A DNA stretch of 64,000 nucleotides from Micromonospora cremea (GCF_900143515.1 NZ_FSQT01000002.1:4788979-4852978), one strand, 5' to 3'. Positions 9,056 through 17,972 are shown, counted from the first letter of the stretch. Translations and numbers: made by a program. The notes: generated from the letters alone by a model not told the origin.

Positions 9056-10705
9056 ATGCGGTTCCGCACAGTGGCCCGCTCGGCCCTGGCATCGGCGCTG
9101 GTCGCGGCGACCGGACTCGTCGCCGCCGTCGCACCCGCGCAGGCCGCGGACAGCAGCACCGTTCTGCAGGGGGTGAAGTTCGTCAAGGACATCGCCGCCG
9201 GCAACGGCCGGCTGTTCATCTCCGCCAGCAATCAGATCGTCGTCACCGACGACAGCGGCACCCCGGTCGGCGCCGTCACGGGGCTCGCCGAACCGCACGG
9301 CCTGGCTGTCACGCCGGACGGCAGCCGCCTCTACGCGGCGCTCAACGGCTCGAACGAGATCGCCGAGATCGACACCACGGCCCTCACCGTCACCCGGCGG
9401 TTCGACCTGGCTGCCTACCCGTACCCGACGTACCTATCGCTGGCGGGCGACCGCCTCTGGGTCGGGCACGGCCCCACCAACAGCTGGAGCGGCGGTGTCG
9501 TGGGTCTCGACCTGTCGGCGACGACGCCGGAGCCGGTCCGCATCGCCAGCGGCCTGTACGGCCCACCGAAGATCGCCGCCGGCGGGTCCACCGTGGTGGC
9601 CGGTGAGAACGGAAGCAGCCCCGCCGACCTGTACGTGTACGACGTCAGCACCACCCCCGCCACCCTGCGCGGGGTGCTCGACGGCCACGACAACAACTTC
9701 ATGTACCTGAAGGACATCACCATCACGGCGGACGGTTCGAGAGCGATCACGGCGTTCGACTCGCCGTACCGCTACGACATCTGGGACACCGCCAGCCTGA
9801 CCAGGGTCGGCGCGTACGGCGAGGAACCCACCTTCGTCGGCTTCCCGCACGCCGTCGCCCTCAGCCCGGACGGTGCCCACGTCATTGGCGCACGCGCCTC
9901 CCGTGACCGCATCGAGCTCGCCGGCCCCCGCATCGCGGTGTACGACGCGGCGACGACCACGAAGCGGCACACCGCCGACAACCCGGCCGGCCAGGTGGTG
10001 GAGGGCGCACTCACCTTCTCCGGCACCGACGCCTTCACTGTCCTGTATGAGATGTCGACCGGGCGCTACACGTTGTGGCGGCTGCGGGGCGCCACCCTCG
10101 CGGCGTCCTCGGTGACCGCGACCGCCCCGGCCACCGGGACGGCGCTCGTACCGCTCACCGTGACCGGCCGGCTCACCCTGTCCGACGGGTCGGCACCCGG
10201 TGCGCGGCCGCTGGTGGTGACGCGCCGGCACCCGGACGGCACCAGTGCCACGCTCGCCCCAGTGACGACCGCCACCGACGGCGCCTTCAGCATCACCGAC
10301 ACGCCGCCGGTCGGCGGGACCGTCCACTACGAGGTGCTCTGGGACGGCAACTCGGCCTTCCGCTGGAGTCAGGCGGCGGCCACCGTCGAGGTGGCCCGGC
10401 AGCCGTCCACGCTGAGCCTGACCGGCCCGAGCACGGCCAACACCAGCCGGCAACTCCGGTTCAGCGGCGTGCTGAAGACCCCCGGGCGGGCACTCGCCCC
10501 GGGCACCACGCTCACGGTGACGCGCATCCTCAACGGCGAGGACATCACCACCGTCTACCTGCCGACGGTGACCCCCGCCGACGACGGGACCTTCCGCTTC
10601 ACCGACACGCCCGGCGCGGCCGGCGAGTACACGTACACCGTCCGGTGGGACGGCGACGCCACGTTCCTGCACGCGCGGGCCGACCACGTCGTCGTGGTCC
10701 GGTAA
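9056..10705 (+). CDS. secreted beta-propeller protein with two Ig-like domains
   Basis: 549 residues from ATG 9056, which follows GAAGGGAGAC; the frame is open further upstream but without a site. A signal peptide (MRFRTVARSALASALVAATG, cleavage near AQAAD) is followed by a propeller of about 320 residues with YVTN-type blades (HGLAVTPDGSRLYAALNGSN, HAVALSPDGAHVIG). Two beta-sandwich domains follow, each with a DGTF/DGAFSITDTP motif and a final YEVLWDGNSAF / YTVRWDGDATF strand, as in bacterial Ig-like domains of extracellular proteins. Probably a cell-wall or exported binding protein; no catalytic motif is visible. A hairpin follows the stop. Confidence 0.85.
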   Translation: MRFRTVARSALASALVAATGLVAAVAPAQAADSSTVLQGVKFVKDIAAGNGRLFISASNQIVVTDDSGTPVGAVTGLAEPHGLAVTPDGSRLYAALNGSNEIAEIDTTALTVTRRFDLAAYPYPTYLSLAGDRLWVGHGPTNSWSGGVVGLDLSATTPEPVRIASGLYGPPKIAAGGSTVVAGENGSSPADLYVYDVSTTPATLRGVLDGHDNNFMYLKDITITADGSRAITAFDSPYRYDIWDTASLTRVGAYGEEPTFVGFPHAVALSPDGAHVIGARASRDRIELAGPRIAVYDAATTTKRHTADNPAGQVVEGALTFSGTDAFTVLYEMSTGRYTLWRLRGATLAASSVTATAPATGTALVPLTVTGRLTLSDGSAPGARPLVVTRRHPDGTSATLAPVTTATDGAFSITDTPPVGGTVHYEVLWDGNSAFRWSQAAATVEVARQPSTLSLTGPSTANTSRQLRFSGVLKTPGRALAPGTTLTVTRILNGEDITTVYLPTVTPADDGTFRFTDTPGAAGEYTYTVRWDGDATFLHARADHVVVVR

Positions 10706-10709
10706 CACG

Positions 10710-10755
10710 CCCCGTGGCTTCGACGGGGCCGGTCTCCTTCCCGGGGGCCGGCCCC
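10710..10755 (+). terminator. double hairpin after the propeller gene
   Basis: Just after the TAA, CCCCGT (10710-10715) pairs with ACGGGG (10723-10728), and alternatively GGGGCCGG (10725-10732) pairs with CCGGCCCC (10748-10755). There is no U tract, as is common for high-GC actinobacterial terminators. Confidence 0.6.
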
Positions 10756-10764
10756 GTCCCGTGC

Positions 10765-10990
10765 TCAAAAGTCGATCCGCATCACGACCCGCCGCAGGGG
10801 GGCCGGCTGACATCGACGTACCCGGCGTCGGCGAAGATGCTCCGACTGCCGACGTGCAACTCGCCCCAGGGACGTCCCGCCCCGGCCGCGTGACCATCGG
10901 GTACCCCTCGACGCGGGCGCCCCGCTGGCGGGCCAAGTCCGCGGGATCGATGGTTACGACGAGATCGGCGATTCCGAATGCGGAAACGCC
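10765..10990 (-). pseudogene. GNAT acetyltransferase, C-terminal remnant
   Basis: Three minus-strand pieces in different frames line up with one GNAT tail: DLARQRGARVEGYPMVTRPG, then WGELHVGSRSIFADAGYVDVSRP, then LRRVVMRIDF before a TGA at 10765. The last break falls at a run of six G (10797-10802) where seven would restore the frame. Only the C-terminal third remains, so it is decayed even if the frameshifts are sequencing errors. Confidence 0.5.
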
Positions 10991-11261
10991 GAGGAGCCAG
11001 AGGCGGTACGACGAGAGGCGAACCAGCCTGGGTTGAGTGTGTCCTAGCCGGTCGCGGACAGCAGCGTGGGAGGTGTTCCAAGCCCCTGATCAAGGCCCAG
11101 GGCGGGTGGCTGCGAGACAGGCAAGGTGCTTCGGTGGGAGTTCGACACGGAGGACGAGGCCCGCGCGTCCGGCGTCTCGTCCAGGCCGACGGGGCCGGTG
11201 ACGCGAGCAGACCGGCGACGCGGCCACGCAGCCGCCGAGTTGAGGCGGCTGGCGGCCGGCA
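10991..11261. other. intergenic, no gene seen
   Basis: About 270 bases downstream of the DUF4259-like gene. Open frames are shadows without motif. No hairpin with a long stem was noticed. Confidence 0.35.
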
Positions 11262-12065
11262 TTACGGCTCGGACGTGGCGGGCGCGTCGGTGATGTTGCG
11301 TTCCAGCTCGCGGGGCAGTGACTGCCAGGAGGTGTAGGTCGAGGTGCGGAAATCTGGGTCGCCTGGGCGGGCGGTGGTGCGTGCAACGCGGTGGAATCCA
11401 GCAGTGTCGTGGTCGATCCGCTTGAAGGAGGCGACGACGCGCCAGCTGGTGCTGGCCCACGGAGGTCGGACTCCGCCCAGCCGGTCTGGCGTTTCGGGTT
11501 TGTCTGCGAGGGTGTCGAGTTCCGGTTGGGGCGGCATGCGGATGCCGGTGAAGTCGAGGGCGACGAGAACGGGTGCGACGGAGTGCCGGTCGTCGTCGAT
11601 GCGGGCAACCCGCAACAGCACCAGATGCCCGTTGGCGGCGCGGTAGCTGAGAACATCGCCGGGTTGCAGGTCGGTGACGTGTCGCCTGGGACGGCGCACC
11701 TTCTTGCGCTGAGGCTGTGGGCCGATCAGTTGTGCGCGTGCCTTGTCCAGGACGTCCCGGCGTTTGGCAGCAAGGCGAGGGTTGTCCGACCACCTCGCTA
11801 AGTCGGTCCCGCTTTCGATGGCGGCGAGGGCGCGCTCGCGAACCCTGGGGTCGAGGCGTCCGAGCTTGGACTGGGTGACGGCCATGGCCAGCCAAACCGA
11901 TGTGGCCTCGTCCGGGTCGTCGAGCGCATCGGCATAGGAGTCGAGCATGCGTTGGGTGGCCTCGTCGTCGTCCAGGCCGTCTTCGAGCATCTCGCGGTAC
12001 TCGTCGCGCACGTCACAGGCCGTGTCGTCGGAGAGCAGGCCAGGCCCCCAGGCGCCCATGGTCAC
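11262..12065 (-). CDS. DUF4259-like protein
   Basis: 267 residues starting MGAWGPGLLSDDTACDVRDEY (ATG 12059 or 12065), the MGAWGxGxxxDDxAxD opening of DUF4259 proteins, whose role is unknown. An acidic helical stretch with DDDEATQRMLDSYADALDDPDEA follows, then a helix-rich part, and after residue 120 a beta-rich domain (LQPGDVLSYRAANGHLVLLRVARID) that may be a separate fold. No membrane span or signal peptide. Neighbours are mobile elements, so context gives no hint. Confidence 0.65.
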   Translation of the reverse strand: MTMGAWGPGLLSDDTACDVRDEYREMLEDGLDDDEATQRMLDSYADALDDPDEATSVWLAMAVTQSKLGRLDPRVRERALAAIESGTDLARWSDNPRLAAKRRDVLDKARAQLIGPQPQRKKVRRPRRHVTDLQPGDVLSYRAANGHLVLLRVARIDDDRHSVAPVLVALDFTGIRMPPQPELDTLADKPETPDRLGGVRPPWASTSWRVVASFKRIDHDTAGFHRVARTTARPGDPDFRTSTYTSWQSLPRELERNITDAPATSEP

Positions 12066-12145
12066 CCCCTATGCGTTCACGTGTCCGCGCCTGGACAACC
12101 TGCCACAGGTTCGGCTCGCCGTCACCTAGGGCCGGCTGCCGGCCA

Positions 12146-12199
12146 GTGTCGGGTCTCAGGACCTGGGGTGACAGATCAGTCTCGGGACGTGGGTGACAC
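12146..12199 (+). repeat. 54-bp inverted repeat, left copy
   Basis: This block matches the reverse complement of 12913-12965 at about 46 of 54 positions with one gap. Both run outside-to-inside as GTGTCnGGTCTCnGGACCTG, then GTGACAGATC, then GGGTGACAC. The internal repetition of a TCnGGAC...GGTGACA unit resembles the ends of IS481/IS21-type elements. Confidence 0.7.
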
Positions 12200-12217
12200 T
12201 TGCGGCTAGACCGCCGC

Positions 12218-12837
12218 CTACTGGCAGCCGTGGGACAGTGTGGAGACGGCCAGGAGGGTGCGCGAGTCAAACCGGGTCGCCCAGGGCTGACCTGCCTCGG
12301 TGACCTCAATCTCGTGGTCGCTCAGGAATCGGGCGGTACCGAAGGTGCCCTCGGGACCAAGTCCATCGAATGGCGTGGCGAAGCATGCGAGGTCCTGGTT
12401 GGCCTCCCGACTCCTCAGCCCCGCCCGCGACCGGATACGTAAGACATCAAAGCCCGTCATGAATTCGGGGTAGTGCAGCAGGACCACCTCGAACGAACCG
12501 TCTGAGGAAAGGGCTACAACTTCAGTATCCCCGTCTGACTCCACGCCGTAGAGCGACGGCCCCAAAAACTCGACGCCACTACAGGCCGCCATCAACGCCA
12601 AGACGGTCGCGACCACAGCCACCGCCCGCGCGAGTGCTGGCCGCAGGACAAGCCACGCCGCGACGCCGAGCAGCACCGATGCGGCGAACAGCACAGCCGC
12701 CACGACTGACGTGCGGCCGAACGGCATGAGGTGTACGTAGTGCCACGGATTGCGCCAGGCAACGAGACGGCTGGCACCGCAACGACGACCAGGCCGGTGA
12801 GCACGATTGCCATAACCCGCCGACGGACGATGTTCAT
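12218..12837 (-). CDS. membrane protein between inverted repeats, probable frameshift near its start
   Basis: The reliable part is 12218-12727 (169 residues): two hydrophobic spans (VVAAVLFAASVLLGVAAWLVL and AVAVVATVLALMAACSGVEF) then an exported domain with EVVALSSDGSFEVVLLHYP and DHEIEVTEAGQPWATRF, ending in Cys-Gln. Upstream, another frame from ATG 12837 gives MNIVRRRVMAIVLTGLVVVAV, a further span, and the frame of the main part runs upstream as RNPWHYVHLMPFGRT without a start. The natural gene therefore probably begins at 12837 and a one- or two-base slip near 12770 breaks it. Family and function unknown. Confidence 0.55.
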
Positions 12838-12912
12838 CGGTCGTTGCTCGATCAATCGCTCGATCACTCGCTCATCGTGATTGATCGCCCAGGCCCCAGG
12901 TACCCCCAAGCC

Positions 12913-12965
12913 GTGTCACCCGGGTCCTGATACCGATCTGTCACGCAGGTCCCGAGACCGGACAC
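12913..12965 (-). repeat. 54-bp inverted repeat, right copy
   Basis: Reverse-complement partner of 12146-12199 (about 85 percent). Similarity continues weakly outward for about ten bases on both sides (GGCTG near 12134 and near 12976). No transposase lies between the pair. Confidence 0.7.
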
Positions 12966-13013
12966 CGGATGCCAGCCAAAATGTCGGGCTCCGCTTGACG
13001 CTTCTATGGCTCG

Positions 13014-14065
13014 TCAAGTCCTTCCGGCGGTTTCCATGAGCCGGAACATGTGTCGGGCGGTGTAGCGCTTGAGGCAGCGGCGGATCTCGGCGTCGGATTT
13101 CTGTTGGGCACGTCGGCGGGTGAGGTAATGCTGGGTGGGTTCGTGGCCGTGGATCATGCGCCAGTTGACGATGGTGTGTAGGGCTCGGTTGAGTTGCCGA
13201 TCGCCGAAACGGTTGAGCCGGTGACGGGTGATGCGGCCGGAGGATGCCTGCAGTGGACTGACGCCGGCGAGGGCGGCGAAGGCGGCTTCGGAGCGGCATC
13301 GGCCGGGGTGGGACCAGGCGATGATGAGGTGCGCGGCGCTGACTGGGCCGACGCCGGGTTCGGCCAGCAATGCGGGCATGATGGTATCGACCAGGTCGTG
13401 GAGTTGGCGCTCGTTGGCGCGGATCTCTCGGTCGAGCTGACGGATGCGTTGGGCCAGGTTGCGTAGGGTCTGTCGCAGGACCCGCTCGGCGGCGGTGTGG
13501 CGGGCGTGGACCCTCAGTAGGGCGCATGCGGCTGTCTGCCGCGGGGTTGACTGTCGGCGTAGCGGCTCGCGCAGCTGGTCGGGTGCGATCAGCAGCAGTG
13601 CTTTGAATACGTTGATCGCGGCGGTGCGGGTCGCGTTGGCGTGTTCGCGGGCCACGAGCAGGATGCGTAATGCTTCCCGGTCGCGTCGCTGCGCGGCTGG
13701 GCGTGATGTCCTGCGGCCAGGGTGGTGCAGGCGGCCAGGCGGGCATCGGACGGGTCGGACTTGCCGCCTGGTCGGCGGCCGACGCGTTGCGGCCGACCAG
13801 CTTCGACGACGTGCTGTCCCGCAGCCAGGAGGGCGCGCAGCAGCCCGGCTCCGTGCGAGCGGCAGCCTTCCACCGCCCAGATCAATCGCGGGCCTGGCGC
13901 CTGGTGAGCGGCCCAGGCGATCAGCTCGCTGTAGCCGTCAGGGCTCGCCTCGAAGGTGACGGCCGCGACCTCGCGGCCAGTGCCATCGACCAGGCAGGCG
14001 GTGTGCGTGTCGGTGTGGTTGTCCACGCCGATGACGGCGTCGACCGATTCTGCGAGCATGGGCAT
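13014..14065 (-). pseudogene. IS110-family transposase with one frameshift
   Basis: N-terminal half (from ATG 14065, preceded by AAGGAG): DAVIGVDNHTDTHTACLVD with the first catalytic Asp, LIWAVEGCRSHGAGL, and GKSDPSDARLAA, the DEDD RuvC-like domain. C-terminal half (13014-13655): MPALLAEPGVGPVSAAHLI and AAFAALAGVSPLQASSGR, the Transposase_20 domain with the conserved Ser. The halves are in different frames; one missing G near 13686 in CAGCGACG(G)CGACC would join them as RSDGDREALRIL. Otherwise the element looks full length (about 350 codons). It abuts the IS30 on its 5' side. Confidence 0.75.
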
Positions 14066-14189
14066 CAGGCCGCTGCTCCTTCCCAGAGGCGGTGGTTGAC
14101 GTTGGCACCGGCCTGGGTGGAGACACCTACGGCACATCTGTGATGAGCCACGCCACACGGCGGGCAAGCTTCTGATCAGGCCAGACGGG

Positions 14190-15641
14190 GCGGATTCCAG
14201 TGGTCGTTGCAACACCTCAATCAAGGGGTGTGTGCATGGGTAGGCCACCAGGTTGGGTGACGGAGGTGACGGGCAGGCCAGCGATGCGATCGCCGGGCCG
14301 GCCGGGTGTGAACGAGCACCGGGAGGTGCGGCGGCAGTTCTGGCGTCGGATCGCCGAAGGTCTGTCGAGCGAGGAAGCTGCGGCGGCGTGTGGTGTGTCG
14401 CAGCCGGTGGGTGGGCGCTGGTTTCGTCAGGGTGGCGGTATGGCACCTTTGTCGCTGGTTCCGCCGTCGGGCCGGTATCTGTCCTTCGCCGAGCGTGAAG
14501 AGGTCGCGCTGCTCAAAGCACAAGGCAAGGGCGTGCGAGAGATCGCTCGAGCGGTAGGCCGTGACGCGTCGACGATTTCGCGAGAGCTGCGCCGCAACGC
14601 CGTGACTCGTGGCGGCAGCCTGGACTACCGTGCCGTGGCCGCGCAGTGGCATGCCGAGCGTCGTGGCCGTCGCCCGAAAACCGCGAAGCTGGCGGCGAAC
14701 CAGCTGCTGCGCGACTACGTGCAGAAGCGGCTCGCCGGCACGATCACCGACGTTGATGGTCGGCCGATCCCGGGCCCGAACGTGCCGTGGAAGGGACGCC
14801 GGCACGGGCGTCGCGCAGATCGGCGATGGGGCACGGCCTGGAGCCCGGAACAGATCAGTCGGCGGTTGCGGGTGGACTTCCCGGATGATGAGTCGATGCG
14901 GATCTCGCACGAGGCGATCTATCAGTCGCTCTACGTTCAAAGCCGCGGTGCGCTGCGCCGTGAGCTGACGGCGTGCTTGCGCACCGGCCGGGCGTTACGG
15001 GTGCCGCAGGCGCGCACCCGTAGACGGGGCAAGCACTTCCTCAGCCCAGAGGTCATGATCAGCCAACGGCCGGCGGAGGTCACCGACCGGGCCGTGCCAG
15101 GCCATTGGGAGGGCGACCTGATCATCGGCCTGGAACGCTCGGCCATCGGCACGCTGGTCGAGCGCAGCACCCGGTTCACGATGCTTCTGCACCTGCCCCG
15201 CATGGATGGCTACGGTCAGCAGCCTGTGGTGAAGAACGGCCCGCCGCTGGCCGGGCACGGCGCCGAAGCGGTCCGAGACGCTATCGCCGACCAGATCACC
15301 AACCTGCCCGAGCAGCTACGCCGCTCGCTGACCTGGGACCAGGGAGCCGAGATGGCCCAACATGTCCAGCTGCGTCTGGACATCGGTCTCGAGGTCTACT
15401 TCTGCGACCCGCACAGTCCCTGGCAGCGCGGCACCAACGAGAACACCAACGGACTGCTGCGCCAGTACTTCCCTAAAGGCACCGACCTATCACGACACAG
15501 CATCACCGACCTCGAGGCCATCGCCGCCGTGCTCAACAGTCGGCCCCGCAAGTCTCTGGAGTGGAGAACGCCAGCAGAGGCCCTGGACGAACACCTAAGA
15601 TCAATCCAACAGGCCGGTGTTGCAACGACTCCTTGAACCTA
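14190..15641 (+). mobile_element. complete IS30-family insertion sequence
   Basis: The ends are imperfect inverted repeats of about 24 bases with a perfect 14-base core: GTCGTTGCAACACC at 14203-14216 and its complement at 15616-15629. The single transposase gene almost fills the element. A second copy, cut short, lies at 58461-59217. Target duplications could not be recognised. Confidence 0.8.
14236..15636 (+). CDS. IS30 transposase
   Basis: 466 residues from ATG 14236; the more upstream ATG lies inside the terminal repeat. An N-terminal helix-turn-helix region includes EEAAAACGVSQPVGGRWFR. The IS30 HTH_38 block reads LSFAEREEVALLKAQGKGVREIA and AVGRDASTISRELRRN. The integrase core has the catalytic triad in GHWEGDLI (Asp), TWDQGAEM (Asp) and QRGTNENTNGLLRQYFPKGTD (Glu). 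All parts are present in one frame, so the element may be active. Confidence 0.9.
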   Translation: MGRPPGWVTEVTGRPAMRSPGRPGVNEHREVRRQFWRRIAEGLSSEEAAAACGVSQPVGGRWFRQGGGMAPLSLVPPSGRYLSFAEREEVALLKAQGKGVREIARAVGRDASTISRELRRNAVTRGGSLDYRAVAAQWHAERRGRRPKTAKLAANQLLRDYVQKRLAGTITDVDGRPIPGPNVPWKGRRHGRRADRRWGTAWSPEQISRRLRVDFPDDESMRISHEAIYQSLYVQSRGALRRELTACLRTGRALRVPQARTRRRGKHFLSPEVMISQRPAEVTDRAVPGHWEGDLIIGLERSAIGTLVERSTRFTMLLHLPRMDGYGQQPVVKNGPPLAGHGAEAVRDAIADQITNLPEQLRRSLTWDQGAEMAQHVQLRLDIGLEVYFCDPHSPWQRGTNENTNGLLRQYFPKGTDLSRHSITDLEAIAAVLNSRPRKSLEWRTPAEALDEHLRSIQQAGVATTP

Positions 15642-15875
15642 AGCGGTGAGCCAGGCCGGTGCCAGCGATCAGAGACGACAGGTCAAGCGCAGGGCACGCC
15701 ATCGACGGCCAGATGCGTTAGGAGTCAGTCCCTGATCACCGGCATCGATCCTGGCAGGAGTCCACCCAGGACCACCACCGCGAGCCTCACAGATGCGTTA
15801 CGGATCGCTGTCACTTGATTCGTGACACGTCCGGCTAGGCGATCTTGGTTGTTCCTTGGCTCAGGTTACTGGTTT
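15637..15875. other. intergenic with a short dispersed motif
   Basis: No gene. At 15822-15846 the string GTGACACGTCCGGCTAGGCGATCTT recurs with two changes at about 47873 (GACACGTCCGGCTAGTCGATCTTG). A more distant form (GTGACACTTGCGGCTAG) adjoins the left 54-bp inverted repeat at 12194. Confidence 0.45.
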
Positions 15876-16325
15876 TCAGTCCCAGAAGTTGAACAGCAGC
15901 TCGCCGGCGGTGGTTGGCTTCCAGTAGCGGATCTGGTCGTGCTCGCCGGGGTGGAGATTGCTCAGGTCGACCTGTGACAGAGGGGTCTGTAGCTGGTTGA
16001 CGGTGAGGACCTGGACGTCGGTCAGGTTGGTGATGGCGGCGGCGAGGTCGGGGTGGTCGACGAACGTGATGGTGACGTCGCCGTTGGCGTGGGGGCGGGC
16101 GAAGGCGATGAACGGCAGCGTGGTGTGCCGCAGCACCGCGATGTGGTGCTGCGCCTGGGTGATGTCGATCGTGTGGAAGTTCGGCGTGACGCCGGCAGGG
16201 GTCACGCCGGTGACGGTTGCGCCGATGGCGCGGGCGGCGTGGTGACACGTGGCGGTGAACCGGGCTGAGTCCGCTTGATGGCTGGAGCGCGGGTTGAAGC
16301 CGGTCGTTCCGGGTGGCGGCTTCAT
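15876..16325 (-). CDS. hypothetical protein, 149 aa
   Basis: Reads from ATG 16325, which GGAGCCCGACC precedes; the longer frame upstream is antisense debris. The sequence has NPRSSHQADSARFTATCHH, then ITQAQHHIAVLRHTTLPFIAF, TITFVDHPDLAAAITNL and QVDLSNLHPGEHDQIRYW, and ends GELLFNFWD. Composition and strand pattern look like a real small alpha/beta protein, rich in His and Thr, without signal peptide. I do not recognise the family. Neighbours are IS debris on both sides. Confidence 0.5.
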   Translation of the reverse strand: MKPPPGTTGFNPRSSHQADSARFTATCHHAARAIGATVTGVTPAGVTPNFHTIDITQAQHHIAVLRHTTLPFIAFARPHANGDVTITFVDHPDLAAAITNLTDVQVLTVNQLQTPLSQVDLSNLHPGEHDQIRYWKPTTAGELLFNFWD

Positions 16326-16359
16326 GGTCGGGCTCCGTGGTCGTCGCGGTCGGTGCAGG

Positions 16360-16720
16360 CTATCCGACGCTGTCGAGGGGGTTCGGGTTTGCGGACCTTG
16401 AACCGGGCGATGGGTTTGGGGGTTGTGCAGGCACTTCGGTGAGGAGCTGGTCGCCGTCGTGGACGCGGAAGGTGGTGTCGGCGTCTTCGACGGTGAGGGT
16501 TCGACCGGCGTGCTCGATGCCGACGTGGATTTTCTGGCCGGCGATGACGAGTACCGCGGCTCCTGACGCGTCGTTCGACGCGTGGTGGTTCGGTTGCCGG
16601 GTGGGTGGGGTCCGGCGGGGCGGGCGTCGCGGATGCGGGCCTGCGCCATTGGGGTGAGCGGGTTGGGCAGGCTGCGCGGCAGGGTCCGGTCGGCGTCGAG
16701 GAGCGAAGTCCACGTCCGCC
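16360..16720 (-). pseudogene. IS481-type transposase C-terminal remnant
   Basis: Two minus-strand frames combine: LDADRTLPRSLPNPLTP, then SGAAVLVIAGQKIHVGIEHAG followed by LTVEDADTTFRVHDGDQLLTE. The block IAGQxIHVGxxxAGxTLTVExADTTFR is the beta-barrel tail that follows the integrase core in IS481-like transposases. The same tail occurs, better preserved, at 49985-50400. There is no catalytic core here. Confidence 0.55.
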
Positions 16721-16738
16721 TTGGCGGCAGGGCCCCGG

Positions 16739-17146
16739 TCAGAGTGCGGCCGGTGAGGGTGGACCCGGCCGGTGGGCGGGTTGGAACAGTTCGATGAGGT
16801 TGCCGGCGGGGTCGGTGAGCAGGATTTGGCGGCCGCCGGGACCAGTAACCACGTCGCTGCGGAACGACAGTCCCGTGCTGTGCAGTCGGTCGATCTCGGC
16901 ATCCAGGTCGTCGATGATCAGATGGATGCGGTTGCGTCCGGCGGTAGTCGCGTCTTCGGGGGTGGCGCGGGCGCCCGAGCTGGCTGGCCCGGACAGCAGC
17001 AGCCGCAACGGGCCGCGCACCACGTCTGCGAAGGCGGGCGCGGCGCTGGTGTTCAGGGTAAAGCCGAGATGGGTGGTGTAGAAGTCCACGGCCGTCTGGA
17101 CGTCATCAACGAGGTAGCGGACGCTGGCGTACTGGTCGGGTGTCAC
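16739..17146 (-). CDS. VOC/glyoxalase-family protein
   Basis: 135 residues from GTG 17146 with AAGGAG nine bases upstream. It has one vicinal-oxygen-chelate module: VRYLVDDVQTAVDFYTTHLGF (first beta-alpha unit) and IHLIIDDLDAEIDRLHSTG followed by ILLTDPAGNLIELFQP (second unit with the terminal Glu metal ligand). His in IHLII and Glu in LIELFQP are plausible metal ligands. It overlaps the 3' end of the arsR-arsC fusion by about 40 bases, so it is cotranscribed with it. It lacks the Cys pair of ArsI C-As lyases, so a role in organoarsenical cleavage is not supported. Confidence 0.8.
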   Translation of the reverse strand: MTPDQYASVRYLVDDVQTAVDFYTTHLGFTLNTSAAPAFADVVRGPLRLLLSGPASSGARATPEDATTAGRNRIHLIIDDLDAEIDRLHSTGLSFRSDVVTGPGGRQILLTDPAGNLIELFQPAHRPGPPSPAAL

Positions 17147-17972
17147 TGCTGAATCTCCTTGAACGGCGGGCGGCGGCGAGGACTGGCAGCAGGTGTCTGA
17201 TGCGGGTGTCGATGTCGGCCGCGGTCTGCTGGAAGGCGGGGTAGCTGGCTTGGTCGGTGTCGCCGGCCGTGGCGGGGTCGGAGACGCTCCAGTGCACCCG
17301 CCGAGGATGGTCCGGAAAGTCAGGGCAGGCCTCGCGGGCCTTGTCGCATAAGCTGATCACGTAGTCGAACCGGCGGCCGGTCACCGTGTCCAAGTGCCGG
17401 GGGCGCTGGCCGATGATGTCGATGCCGAACTCGTCGCGCAGCAGGCGTACGGCGTTGGGATGAAGCTGGGGCTTGGGCCGGCTGCCGGCGCTGGCCACCT
17501 CGACCTGGCCGCCGGCGCGGTGCCGTAGCAGGGCCTCGGCGATCGGTGAGCGCGCGCCGTTGCCAGTGCACACGAACAGCACGCCGACGCGGGGCGAGCG
17601 CCGCAGGTCGACCAGAGGTATTCGCGGCGCACGCTCCCGGCGCAGCGCCGGGTGCAGTGCGGAGCCGGATTCGGCCAGCGCATCTGCGCAGCGGTCCAGA
17701 TTCAGGTGGTAGTAGCTGTCGCGGCCGTCGAAGCTGCTGCGCGTGGCGGTGACCAGCCCGCCGTCACGCAGCAGCCGCAGATGGTAGGAGACCAGGTTCT
17801 GCGGCTCACCTATCAGCGTCACCAACTCCCGGACCCGGTAGTCGCTGTCGGCGAGTTCGGTCAGCAGCCGCCACCGCAGCGGATGGGCCGCCAAGCGCAC
17901 AAACCCCGGGGGGCTTGATTCGATGACGCCATGACAGCAATATACATCAAACAGGATTGATGGAGTAGTCAC
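17106..17972 (-). CDS. ArsR-ArsC fusion: arsenic regulator joined to arsenate reductase
   Basis: The N-terminal 100 residues are an ArsR winged helix (LAAHPLRWRLLTELA, then VTLIGEPQNLVSYHLRLLRDGGLV and a beta-wing SYYHLNL). From residue 125 a low-molecular-weight phosphatase-type arsenate reductase follows: VGVLFVCTGNGARSPIAEALL holds the CX5R catalytic loop, and HWSVSDPATAG the DP loop. Such fusions are known in actinobacteria. The open frame begins at GTG 17972, but the ArsR operator and a TATATT -10 lie at 17939-17962, inside this stretch, so translation must start later. ATG 17934 would be a leaderless start if the G6 run at 17909 were really G7. Confidence 0.8.
   Translation of the reverse strand: MTTPSILFDVYCCHGVIESSPPGFVRLAAHPLRWRLLTELADSDYRVRELVTLIGEPQNLVSYHLRLLRDGGLVTATRSSFDGRDSYYHLNLDRCADALAESGSALHPALRRERAPRIPLVDLRRSPRVGVLFVCTGNGARSPIAEALLRHRAGGQVEVASAGSRPKPQLHPNAVRLLRDEFGIDIIGQRPRHLDTVTGRRFDYVISLCDKAREACPDFPDHPRRVHWSVSDPATAGDTDQASYPAFQQTAADIDTRIRHLLPVLAAARRSRRFSSDTRPVRQRPLPR
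17939..17962 (-). promoter_or_regulatory. ArsR operator and promoter
   Basis: CATCAA (17945-17950), six bases, TTGATG (17957-17962): a perfect ATCAA-N6-TTGAT palindrome of the ArsR/SmtB type. It directly abuts a minus-strand TATATT (17944-17939) suited to be a -10 box. Autoregulation of the arsR-arsC/VOC operon is the natural reading. Confidence 0.7.

Noticed and set aside
9434..10936. 500-codon minus-strand frame
   Set aside because: Shadow of the secreted propeller gene; its first few dozen codons do coincide with a GNAT relic, which is annotated separately.
16739..17146. ArsI C-As lyase
   Set aside because: Operon position fits, but the conserved cysteine pair of ArsI is absent and the sequence resembles general VOC proteins.
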